This document shows, in pieces, positions 1 to 7,867 of a stretch of DNA of 64,000 nt (position 1 is the first letter of the stretch; every line of letters starts with the position of its first letter). The DNA is from Pusillimonas sp. MFBS29 (GTDB lineage Bacteria > Pseudomonadota > Gammaproteobacteria > Burkholderiales > Burkholderiaceae_B). The position numbers and the translations under genes are program-made. Under the pieces are notes generated by a model, which saw only the letters and a list, made by a program, of their open reading frames with translations, did not search any database and had not been told where the DNA came from. Location of the stretch: NCBI RefSeq assembly GCF_020687695.1, contig NZ_JAJEWL010000003.1, positions 124,001 through 188,000 on the forward strand. The letters are read 5' to 3'.

Positions 1-788
1 GCAAGCAACAGGCCAATCAAGGCCGGATTATTGATCAGACCGTCGAACCGCTCAGTCAGAAACTGTGTATTGCCGTTGGTGGTGAAGTTAAAAAGCAGGC
101 TGCCGGTAATCGCCGCAACCGTCATGACAACAAGTGCCCTGGCCAATTGCCGCGCAGGCAGGACCACGGTGGGAGGCTTGCGACTTCGTCCGGGAGCCGC
201 ACCCTGGGGTTCACACAAAAATAAAAATGCCAGCCCGCAGATGATCGAAACCAGACCAGGCACAAAAAAGGCTGCGCGCCAGCCCCAATACTGCACCAGA
301 AACCCCGTGAGCAGTGCCGCTCCGGCCACGCCCAGGTTACCGGCCAAGCCGTTCACGCCTATGGCCGCTCCCGGGCGACTCGTGCGTTGAACCAGCATGG
401 GGATGCCGACCGGATGGTATATGGATGCAAACACCCCTATCAGGGCCAGACCGGCAGCCAGTTGCCAGGGCCCCTGCGCCGCCGATGTCAGCAGCGCAGC
501 AGCCCCCAACCCAAAGAAGAACACCAGCATCATCTGTCGACGCCCCCAAAAGTCTCCGAGGCGGCCGGCAGGAACCGAGCCGATTCCGAACAAAAAGAAA
601 GCGCCCACGCTGTAAGGCATCAGGTCTTCCCAGCGTGCAAATCCAAATTCAGCCGAAATAGCGCCCACTGCCGTGGCAAAGATCAATAAAAACAGGTGAT
701 CAAGTGCATGGCCAATATTGAGCAGCAACAGCACAGGCCGGGGATGGTCTGAGGGTTGCACAGGTAATGACAATGTTTCAGCGTTCAT
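1..788 (-). CDS. MFS transporter, 3' end beyond window
   Basis: The reading frame on the minus strand is open from an ATG at 786-788 to the window edge (262 codons), so the C-terminal part is missing. The N-terminus reads MNAETLSLPVQPSDHP and is followed by strongly hydrophobic segments. The loop after the second segment has the MFS motif A form GRLGDFWGRR (about residues 75-84). A later YHPVGIPM stretch recalls the fosmidomycin-resistance-like branch of MFS exporters, but this is only a resemblance. It is an inner-membrane transporter of unknown substrate. It is divergent from a second MFS gene at 948, sharing a roughly 160-base intergenic region. The family assignment is firm; the substrate cannot be read from sequence. 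Confidence 0.85.
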   Translation of the reverse strand, partial: MNAETLSLPVQPSDHPRPVLLLLNIGHALDHLFLLIFATAVGAISAEFGFARWEDLMPYSVGAFFLFGIGSVPAGRLGDFWGRRQMMLVFFFGLGAAALLTSAAQGPWQLAAGLALIGVFASIYHPVGIPMLVQRTSRPGAAIGVNGLAGNLGVAGAALLTGFLVQYWGWRAAFFVPGLVSIICGLAFLFLCEPQGAAPGRSRKPPTVVLPARQLARALVVMTVAAITGSLLFNFTTNGNTQFLTERFDGLINNPALIGLLL

Positions 789-947
789 AGGCATGGATCG
801 GTCATGCAGTACATGGCCTTTCAGGCTCCCGTTGTCGCGCCGGCCTTGGCATCCGGCATCACTCCCTATATATTAGACAGCTTGACAGGCGATATCCAGT
901 CCACCCCATAGGGCTTAAGCCAACAACACTCCGAGTCTTTGATCATC

Positions 948-2159
948 ATGGCGGCACCAGGCTGGCTGATTCCCGTAACGGCAATTTTCGTTCTGCAAAC
1001 CACCACTTCCTTTGTCGGACGGCTCATCCCTATTATTGCTCCTGCGGCCTCCAATGAATTCGGATGGAGCGGCAGCTCGATCGGCTACCTGACGGCCAGT
1101 TATTCCCTGGGCGGACTCGCAATACTGGCTGGTGGCGCGACCATGCTCAAACAAGTGGGCGGTGTACGCACCGTTCAGCTGACCCTGCTGCTGGGTGTTG
1201 CAAGTATGGCGCTGTTTTTGCAACCAAGCATCGGCCTCGCCCTTCTTGCCTGCTTCATCATGGGTTTAAGCAATGGCGCCGCGCATCCAGCCGGCAGCGA
1301 AGTGCTGCAACGATTCTCACCGCCCGAGAAACGCAATCTGATATTTTCCATCAAGCAAGCCGGCGTTCCGCTGGGTGGAGTCATTGCGGGACTGGCCATT
1401 CCGGCACTGGTTCTGCTGACAGGATGGCGTACCGCCCTTTTTGCCTGTGCCATCCTGATTGTGCTGCCCACGCTGCTGACCTGGCGCCTGAGTCTCAGGC
1501 TGGACGAGACACGCGGCGTCAAGCCCTGGCATTTCACCTTGCCCGGACTGCATTCGCTACGCGCCTTTCGCGCCCCTTTGCAATCGCTGGGACACAATCC
1601 AGGCCTGTTCAGAATGTCTATCGTTGGCAGCCTGTTTGCGATTACACAAAGCTGCTGGTTCACTTTTACCGTGATCTATCTGATCGATAAACTGGAGTTC
1701 TCGTTGGGATTGGCGGGAGCCGTATTTGCCGTAATGCAAGTCGGCGGCGTGATCGGCCGAGTTGCGCTGGGCTGGTTTTCTGACTACGTTCATTCAGCCA
1801 CCTTGTCACTGTCTGTTGCGGCAATACTTTCTGCGGTCACCACGGTACTGCTGGGGCTCAGCACGCCTGCATGGCCATTATGGGCCATAGTCACGCTGGC
1901 ATTTGTGGCGGGCAGTTCGGCAGCAAGCTGGAACGGCGTTCAAATAGCCGAAATCGCACGGCGGTCACCACCCGATCAAATCCCTGAAACAGCGGCCGGA
2001 TCCAGCATTCTTATCAATCTGATCAACATGCTGGTGCCGGCTGCCTTCGCTGCCTTTGTGGCATTCAGTGGTCGCTATGATTATGCATTTGGCCTGGTGG
2101 GCCTTTGTACCTTGCTGGTGCTGGTCGCGCTGCCGCGCGACAGACAAGCGGCAAAATAG
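948..2159 (+). CDS. MFS transporter
   Basis: This is a 403-aa protein made largely of hydrophobic helices, consistent with the 12-helix major facilitator fold. Examples are the opening FVLQTTTSFVGRLIPIIAP and the second-half loop GRVALGWFSDYV (a degenerate motif A around residue 270). I chose ATG at 948; an in-frame TTG at 939 is the other option, and neither has a convincing Shine-Dalgarno. The closest general look is to CynX/NNP-like or YbfB-like permeases, without a decisive motif. It is divergent from the partial MFS gene at 788 and convergent with the NADAR-like gene ending at 2197. The substrate is unknown. Confidence 0.85.
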   Translation: MAAPGWLIPVTAIFVLQTTTSFVGRLIPIIAPAASNEFGWSGSSIGYLTASYSLGGLAILAGGATMLKQVGGVRTVQLTLLLGVASMALFLQPSIGLALLACFIMGLSNGAAHPAGSEVLQRFSPPEKRNLIFSIKQAGVPLGGVIAGLAIPALVLLTGWRTALFACAILIVLPTLLTWRLSLRLDETRGVKPWHFTLPGLHSLRAFRAPLQSLGHNPGLFRMSIVGSLFAITQSCWFTFTVIYLIDKLEFSLGLAGAVFAVMQVGGVIGRVALGWFSDYVHSATLSLSVAAILSAVTTVLLGLSTPAWPLWAIVTLAFVAGSSAASWNGVQIAEIARRSPPDQIPETAAGSSILINLINMLVPAAFAAFVAFSGRYDYAFGLVGLCTLLVLVALPRDRQAAK

Positions 2160-2196
2160 CTCTGGTACCGGTGCCTGGACCAGTCTGCCCGCCTGG

Positions 2197-2673
2197 TCAC
2201 GATCGCGCCAGTAACTCTTCACGCAAGTCAGTCAGAACCCTGCAAAATACCGTTGCCGGCAAAGAGGTAATGGCCGGCTCAGGCTCGTGTCCGGTTTCAT
2301 GGATCAGCGTCAACCCTGCTGTGCCCATCAGCACGTGACACAGGCCGACGGACTGCTCGATACGCGCCCGCACTGCGCGGGCGACAAGTCGATGATGTTC
2401 CGCTCCGCCAAATGCAAGCTGTTGGCCAGCCCACCAGGCCCCGCTTTTATCTGCCTGCGCACCAATTTTCTTGGCGTCCCAGGCATTTGATTGAAACGCC
2501 TGCATGCGGCGCGCATCATCTTCCGGAAACTTCAGGCCCTGGATGAAGCCTTCAACCGATGCCATCAACCGACCGTCCATCAGAAACGGAGACAAGGAGA
2601 AATTCGACAGCGCCACCCCGCGCCAATCGCTGGAGGTATAGGCGACGTTCAGGCTGGACCCGGCTGCATTCAT
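2197..2673 (-). CDS. NADAR-like (YbiA/RibX-type) protein
   Basis: This is a 158-aa soluble protein. The N-terminal stretch LSNFSLSPFLMDG, followed by SVEGFIQGLKF and then DAKKIG, follows the NADAR-family pattern (LSNF..pF..dG...sVEh..Q..KF...Ak..G) and has the usual length of about 160 aa. NADAR proteins are known N-glycosidases acting on riboflavin intermediates or on ADP-ribosylated guanine. Whether this one has either activity is inference. The usual EH after SVE is EG here, so the family assignment is tentative. The ATG at 2673 is preceded by AAAGG at about eight bases; an upstream TTG at 2706 is less likely. It is the last gene of the leftward run starting at 4860, 53 bases after the DMT gene. 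Confidence 0.6.
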   Translation of the reverse strand: MNAAGSSLNVAYTSSDWRGVALSNFSLSPFLMDGRLMASVEGFIQGLKFPEDDARRMQAFQSNAWDAKKIGAQADKSGAWWAGQQLAFGGAEHHRLVARAVRARIEQSVGLCHVLMGTAGLTLIHETGHEPEPAITSLPATVFCRVLTDLREELLARS

Positions 2674-2726
2674 GGCATTACCTTTGGTGGTTAACGTTAA
2701 AAGCAAAATTGTCGCTGACCAGACAC

Positions 2727-3635
2727 CTATGCCTGCTGGCTTAACTTGCGCCCGCCATACTCCGCCAGGCCAATTCCGGCCAGGATCAGCACCAGTGCCA
2801 CGCCATGATAACCATGGAACTCCTCACCGATAACGACCACCGCCAGCAATGCACCCCACACGGGCAGCAGATTGATGAACAGGCCGGCACGATTCGCCCC
2901 GATCAGTTCGACCGCACGAATGTAGAACACCTGGCCCAGAAGCGACGGAAAAATCACTATATAGAGAATGACCCACCACCCCTGCATGGCCGGGACTTGC
3001 GTTGCTCCTTGCATCATTTCAAAGGCCAGCATGGGCAAAGAAGCCAGGGTGGCGCCCAGACAGAGAACAAACATCGACGTTGTCCAGTGCACATGAGGTT
3101 TGCTGCGCAGCGCAGCTGTGTAGAAACCATAGGAAACGATGGCAACAACCATCAATGCATCGCCAAAATTGATGTTCAGGGCCAGCAGATTATCAAAGTT
3201 GCCCCGTATGGCTATGACTATCACCCCTATGAAAGAGATCAGGAATCCTATGGCCTGCTCTGGCACAATGCGGCTGGAAAACAAGATGAAGCTGGTGCAG
3301 AACACAAACAGCGGCATGCCTCCTTGCAAAATGCTGCTATTTATCGCGGTGGTGAAGACCAGCGCGTAATAAAGCGCAACACTGAAGCCGGTGAATCCCA
3401 GAGCACCCAGAAATAAAAGATAACCCAGTCGTGGTCGTATAGCTGGCCAGTCGTCCACGATCTGTTTTCGTTGGAAAACATACAGCGCAACCATCACGCT
3501 TGCCCAGCGTATGGTAACCAGAACCATAGGCGAAGCATGGCCGACCGCCAGTTTGCCTGCAACCACATTGCCTGCCCAGAAAAGTGTTGTCAGCGCCAGT
3601 AACGCGTATGCTTTGTAGTTGTTCACATTCGACAT
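2727..3635 (-). CDS. DMT/EamA-family permease
   Basis: This 302-aa inner-membrane protein has ten predicted hydrophobic helices in two EamA halves (about residues 8-140 and 155-295). The first half starts LALTTLFWAGNVVAGKL, the common N-terminal signature of EamA drug/metabolite transporters. Members export amino acids, metabolites or drugs; the substrate here is unknown. It starts seven bases after the binding-protein gene at 3643-4860 and is probably cotranscribed with it. That pairing is unusual, because no ABC permease or ATPase accompanies the binding protein. The ATG at 3635 is the first in frame. Confidence 0.88.
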   Translation of the reverse strand: MSNVNNYKAYALLALTTLFWAGNVVAGKLAVGHASPMVLVTIRWASVMVALYVFQRKQIVDDWPAIRPRLGYLLFLGALGFTGFSVALYYALVFTTAINSSILQGGMPLFVFCTSFILFSSRIVPEQAIGFLISFIGVIVIAIRGNFDNLLALNINFGDALMVVAIVSYGFYTAALRSKPHVHWTTSMFVLCLGATLASLPMLAFEMMQGATQVPAMQGWWVILYIVIFPSLLGQVFYIRAVELIGANRAGLFINLLPVWGALLAVVVIGEEFHGYHGVALVLILAGIGLAEYGGRKLSQQA

Positions 3636-3642
3636 CGATACA

Positions 3643-4860
3643 TCAGAGGGAGAGTGGATAGTTGGGTCTGGCGTCGGAGAACTCGTTGGGGAAAATCACC
3701 TTGATATCACCCCGCTGAACCTGAGTCAGCACCGGCACAGCACCCATGTTCTGGCCGTCAACAAACCTGGTCGGACCATATGGCATTATGTGCCCTTCAA
3801 AAGTCGAAGATGCCAGCGCGTTAATAATCGCATCGTGTTCAACCGAAGCAGCGCGCTCCAGCGCATCAGCAAGCAGCAGGACGTCCGAATAGTTGATGGC
3901 AATATTGAAGTTCCAGGGCTTGCCGGCCGCCTCGACCTGCCTGCGCAGCGCCTTCCCCTCGGGATTGTGCGGATCATGCCAATGATTGCAGTCCATGATG
4001 TTCTCGGCCGCCAGGGGAAATTCTTTCACGAAACGCAGGTTCGAGGCTGCGCCATTGAGTATCGAGAAAACCCCTTTTGAGCGAACCTGCTGCTGCAAAG
4101 TCCGCATCAGCAGTACGGTCTCGTCGTAATAGGAAGACGGGATGATCAGATCAGGTTTGAGCCATTTGATACGCTCCACCACATCGGACATACTGCGCGC
4201 CGGTGTCGGGTGCGCAATGAAGTCCAGGGTATCAAAACCATGCCTGGGCAGTTCCGCCTTTATGATCTCGGCCAGACCCGATCCAAACAAGCCGTCTTCA
4301 TGCACAAACACGACTGTCCGGGAGGGTTGGCCTGCGGCATCATTGATGGTAAGCAGGCCTCTGATGGCTGCCTGGGTGCAAATCGAGAAGCCTGGACTGA
4401 ACCGGAAGGTATTCTTCAGGCCACGCTGGACGACCAGGTCAACCACACCGACATCCACAATATACGGCAGGTTATAACGCGCAGCCTGCTCACTGGCCGC
4501 CATGCACAACGAGCTGGAAAATCCGCCAATAATCGCTATGACGCCTTGAGCATTCAGCCACTCGACTTGCTGAGCCGCTACCTGAGGGCTGGATCGAGCA
4601 TCGGCGAAGACCATTTCGAGCCGGGCGCCGTCCAAAGCCTTGATGCCGCCCATCGCATTGATCCTGGCAATCCCCATCTCGGCGCCGGTTCGACCAAAGC
4701 CACCATCCATGGAGAAGGCGCCGGTAACCGGCTGCAATATGCCTACCTTGACGGGCGCCGGCTGAGCGCGCAGCAGCCCGGGGACAACCAGTGAGGCAGC
4801 TCCGGCGACGCCCGCCTTGATGAAGCTGCGTCTCTTGTCAGTGGTATGGGTCATTAACAT
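3643..4860 (-). CDS. LIV-type ABC substrate-binding protein, orphan
   Basis: This 405-aa periplasmic binding protein belongs to the Peripla_BP_6 (leucine/amide-type) family. The N-terminus MLMTHTTDKRRSFIKAG has a twin-arginine-like RRSFIKAG followed by a hydrophobic stretch and LLRAQ, suggesting Tat or Sec export with cleavage near residue 32. The mature protein begins VKVGILQPVTGAFSMDGG, the usual first strand and ligand loop. No livHMGF genes are beside it; its neighbours are a DMT permease and a NADAR-like gene. It must use a distant importer or act in sensing (inference). Two ATGs (4860, 4854) are possible and neither has a strong ribosome-binding site. The 275 bases upstream hold no recognisable gene. 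Confidence 0.87.
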   Translation of the reverse strand: MLMTHTTDKRRSFIKAGVAGAASLVVPGLLRAQPAPVKVGILQPVTGAFSMDGGFGRTGAEMGIARINAMGGIKALDGARLEMVFADARSSPQVAAQQVEWLNAQGVIAIIGGFSSSLCMAASEQAARYNLPYIVDVGVVDLVVQRGLKNTFRFSPGFSICTQAAIRGLLTINDAAGQPSRTVVFVHEDGLFGSGLAEIIKAELPRHGFDTLDFIAHPTPARSMSDVVERIKWLKPDLIIPSSYYDETVLLMRTLQQQVRSKGVFSILNGAASNLRFVKEFPLAAENIMDCNHWHDPHNPEGKALRRQVEAAGKPWNFNIAINYSDVLLLADALERAASVEHDAIINALASSTFEGHIMPYGPTRFVDGQNMGAVPVLTQVQRGDIKVIFPNEFSDARPNYPLSL

Positions 4861-5135
4861 GTTACTGATTGCGATAATGAAAGCCCGCGGGTGTCAGGGT
4901 TGAAGCTTCCATGACAATATCCGATCTGATCTGTGCCAAAAAACACAATGCTATCCCATTAAGCCAAGTAGCGTCATACCCGCACCTTCTGCCAGCCAAT
5001 TCATTTCACCGGGTTACCATCCGGCCCGTTTTTCCGCCCATCTGTTTCGCACGGTTTCAACCGCACCAGTACACAAGCATTCGGTATTAGGATGGCTTTG
5101 ACTAAACCGTCTGTGAAACAGAATGGGAAACGCAT

Positions 5136-5567
5136 ATGTCCTTTACATCAATCAACAAGCAGCCACCGGCTGCCCGCCACGCCAGGTCCCGATGGCTGCG
5201 CGGCGCCATCGTGTTGTGCCTGGCTTTTACTGTTTCAGCCTGCGCATACGATTCACCCTACTACCGGACCTCAGGCGGCCATAGCAGCCACTATTACGGC
5301 GGTCATGACCGCAATTACCATCGAGGCAGCTACTATCCCAAACGCCCTGACTGGCGCGCGCAGGCCAGACATCGCCAGATCCAGCGACGCCATCATGCCG
5401 AGCTGCGGCGTCACCGGGCACAGTCACGAGCTCATCAGGCAGAACGACGTCGCTTTCATGAAACACGCAAGCACCGCGCCGCACAGCGAGGGCATATTCG
5501 CGCACACGAGCAACGCCGTGGGTCCAGGGACGCCAGGTCACATCGGGAACATCGTCGGCACCAATAA
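5136..5567 (+). CDS. small Arg/His-rich lipoprotein, unknown function
   Basis: This 143-aa protein has a basic N-region, a hydrophobic core (GAIVLCLAFTV) and a lipobox VSAC with Cys36, so it should be a lipoprotein. After a Tyr/Gly/His-rich segment (about 38-68) the rest is dominated by Arg, His, Gln and Ala in a repetitive, low-complexity arrangement. That composition recalls YXXXY/RH-rich envelope lipoproteins that may bind nucleic acid, peptidoglycan or metal, but no function is established. ATG 5136 follows GGGA at about eight bases. A larger overlapping ORF in another frame (from 5092) lacks any signal and is rejected. It stands alone upstream of the TonB receptor. Confidence 0.65.
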   Translation: MSFTSINKQPPAARHARSRWLRGAIVLCLAFTVSACAYDSPYYRTSGGHSSHYYGGHDRNYHRGSYYPKRPDWRAQARHRQIQRRHHAELRRHRAQSRAHQAERRRFHETRKHRAAQRGHIRAHEQRRGSRDARSHREHRRHQ

Positions 5568-5677
5568 CCTGGACTCAGCAACGGCATCATAAGTTGGAAC
5601 TTTAGCGGCGGGCGCAATTCCCCTGTTGCAGGGCGGTGCTATCATGGTTGGGCTGCTTACCAGAGAGCCCTCCGTTG

Positions 5678-7786
5678 ATGAATATCACCTCCACAAGCAA
5701 GCATGCCGGATCAGGCCTGATCCTTCTGACACTGGCCTGCTTGCAGCCGGTTTCGGCGCAAACCCTCGCGCCGATAGTCGTCACCGGCACTGTCGAGCGT
5801 CCCGTTTTTGAGGTGCCGGCTTCGGTAAGCCTGATCGATGGCGAGCTCATGCGTGACCAGCAGATGCAGGTCAATCTTTCGGAAAGTCTGAGCGTTGTAC
5901 CCGGGCTGGTGATTCAGAACCGGCAGAACTACGCGCAAGACCTGCAAGTTTCCATACGCGGCTTCGGCTCACGCTCAACATTCGGCATGCGTGGAATTCG
6001 GCTCTATGTAGACGGCATTCCGGCCACGATGCCGGACGGCCAGGGCCAAACCTCCAATATTGATATTGCATCCATCGATAGGGTCGAGGTGCTGCGTGGG
6101 CCGTTTTCGGCCTTGTACGGCAACTCCTCGGGTGGCGTGATTCAGGTCTTTACCCAGGATGGAAGCGGCCCTTTGCAGATCACTTCCAGCTTTACCGCTG
6201 GCAGTGACAACCAGCGTCGCTACGCACTGAAGGCAAGCGGCTCTGCACAGGAAGACAGGCTGGATTACCTGCTCAGCACCAGCCGATACACGACCGATGG
6301 CTACCGCGACCACAGCGCAGCGCGCAAGAATCTGGCCAACGCCAGGCTCGGCCTGCAACTTGACGACAACAGCCAACTGACGCTGGTTATGAACAGCGTG
6401 GATCTCAAGGCGGACGACCCGCAAGGCCTGACCTACGACGAGTTCAATAACGATCCCCGCAGCGCGGCACCCAACGCCTTGCGTTTCGATACGCGCAAGA
6501 CAGTAAAACAAACCCAGGGCGGACTGACCTATCAGCGCCGCATCAATGCCGAAAACGAATTGCGGCTGATGGCCTACTACGGCCAGCGCAAGACCACCCA
6601 ATATCTGGCGATTCCCGTCGCCACACAGATGAATCCCGGCCACGCCGGCGGCGTCATCGACCTTACACGAGACTATGCCGGCGCTGATCTGCGCTGGACT
6701 TCCCGGCTTACCGTGGCAGGCCGCCCCCTTACCCTGATTGGCGGCATCGCCTACGATACGCTGACCGAAGACAGGCTGGGCTATGAGAATTTTTCAGACG
6801 GCCGATTAGGTGTTCAGGGTGATCTGCGCCGCAAAGAAGTTAACGAGCTATGGAATATCGACCCCTACCTGCAGGCATCATGGCAATTCGCACCGCGCTG
6901 GACACTGGATGCAGGCTTGCGCTACAGCACCGTACACTTCAATTCCGATGACCGCTACATTACCCATGGCAACGGCGACGGCAGTGGCTCGGCGCGGTAC
7001 GAGGAACTGCTTCCAATGGCGGCGCTGCGCTATCAGCCTGTCGAAACGTTCAGCGTTTATGCCACCGTGGGCCGTGGTTTTGAAACACCAACCTTCAATG
7101 AAATATCCTACCGGCCCAACGATCTTCCGGGCCTGAATTTCGGACTTCGGCCGTCCGTCAACACCAGCATCGAAGTAGGGGCCAAGGCGAAACTGGGTGG
7201 CGGCATGCTGACCGCCGCCCTGTTCCAGACACGCACCGAAGACGAAATCGTCTCTGCAGGTGGCGTAGGCGGGCGCACGACCTATCGCAATGCCGGCCGC
7301 ACACGCCGCAATGGATTCGAATTGGGCTGGTCGTCCAATATCGCCCGCCACTGGCGCGCGGAGTTCGCCTACACCTGGCTGGATGCACGCTACCGGGACA
7401 GCTTTTATTCGGGGGAACCGAATCCCGCCAATCTGGTGCCCGCCGGTAACCGGATACCGGGCATTTCCGAACACTCGTTCTTTGCATCGCTGGCGTGGGC
7501 GCCGTCCACGGGCTGGCGCGCAGGCATAGAGGGCCGCTACCTAAGCAAGTTCTATGTGAACGACAGCAACGACGAAGCAGCGCCCGCCTACTTCACTGCC
7601 TCCCTGCATGCGGGGTATCTGTGGCAGTTCAGCGATTGGGATGTTAACGCCTTCGCCCGTGTCGATAACGTGCTGGACAAGCACTATGCCGGCTCCGTCA
7701 TCGTCAATGCCGGCTTCGGCCGCTACTATGAGCCGGCACCGGGACGTAACTGGACGGCAGGCCTTGGTGCGACGTACAGATTCTGA
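5678..7786 (+). CDS. pqqU: TonB-dependent receptor, PqqU/YncD-like
   Basis: This 702-aa outer-membrane receptor has a signal peptide ending near QPVSA (about residue 27) and a TonB-box-like APIVVTG at the mature N-terminus. A plug domain follows (about 45-150) with IRGFGSRSTFGMRGIRLYVD and DGIPATMPDGQGQTSNID. The beta barrel ends in YRF. From memory these and other stretches (WNIDPYLQ, GRGFETPTFNE, GSVIVNAGFGRYYEP) match E. coli YncD, now PqqU, the importer of the cofactor PQQ, along nearly its whole length (about 700 aa). Function is inferred from that resemblance. No pqq biosynthesis genes are in the window. ATG 5678 gives the proper signal peptide; the GTG at 5636 only adds a spurious extension. 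Confidence 0.85.
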   Translation: MNITSTSKHAGSGLILLTLACLQPVSAQTLAPIVVTGTVERPVFEVPASVSLIDGELMRDQQMQVNLSESLSVVPGLVIQNRQNYAQDLQVSIRGFGSRSTFGMRGIRLYVDGIPATMPDGQGQTSNIDIASIDRVEVLRGPFSALYGNSSGGVIQVFTQDGSGPLQITSSFTAGSDNQRRYALKASGSAQEDRLDYLLSTSRYTTDGYRDHSAARKNLANARLGLQLDDNSQLTLVMNSVDLKADDPQGLTYDEFNNDPRSAAPNALRFDTRKTVKQTQGGLTYQRRINAENELRLMAYYGQRKTTQYLAIPVATQMNPGHAGGVIDLTRDYAGADLRWTSRLTVAGRPLTLIGGIAYDTLTEDRLGYENFSDGRLGVQGDLRRKEVNELWNIDPYLQASWQFAPRWTLDAGLRYSTVHFNSDDRYITHGNGDGSGSARYEELLPMAALRYQPVETFSVYATVGRGFETPTFNEISYRPNDLPGLNFGLRPSVNTSIEVGAKAKLGGGMLTAALFQTRTEDEIVSAGGVGGRTTYRNAGRTRRNGFELGWSSNIARHWRAEFAYTWLDARYRDSFYSGEPNPANLVPAGNRIPGISEHSFFASLAWAPSTGWRAGIEGRYLSKFYVNDSNDEAAPAYFTASLHAGYLWQFSDWDVNAFARVDNVLDKHYAGSVIVNAGFGRYYEPAPGRNWTAGLGATYRF

Positions 7787-7867
7787 GCGGTATGTGCGCT
7801 TTGTTGTGAACTTTTGCTAAGCTAATAACGTACGCCGGGATCATTCTGGCAATCCGGAGCACGAAGC

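Noticed and set aside
5092-5592. Alternative 166-codon frame over the lipoprotein gene
   Set aside because: Lacks a signal peptide; the overlapping 5136 frame has a lipobox and ribosome-binding site.
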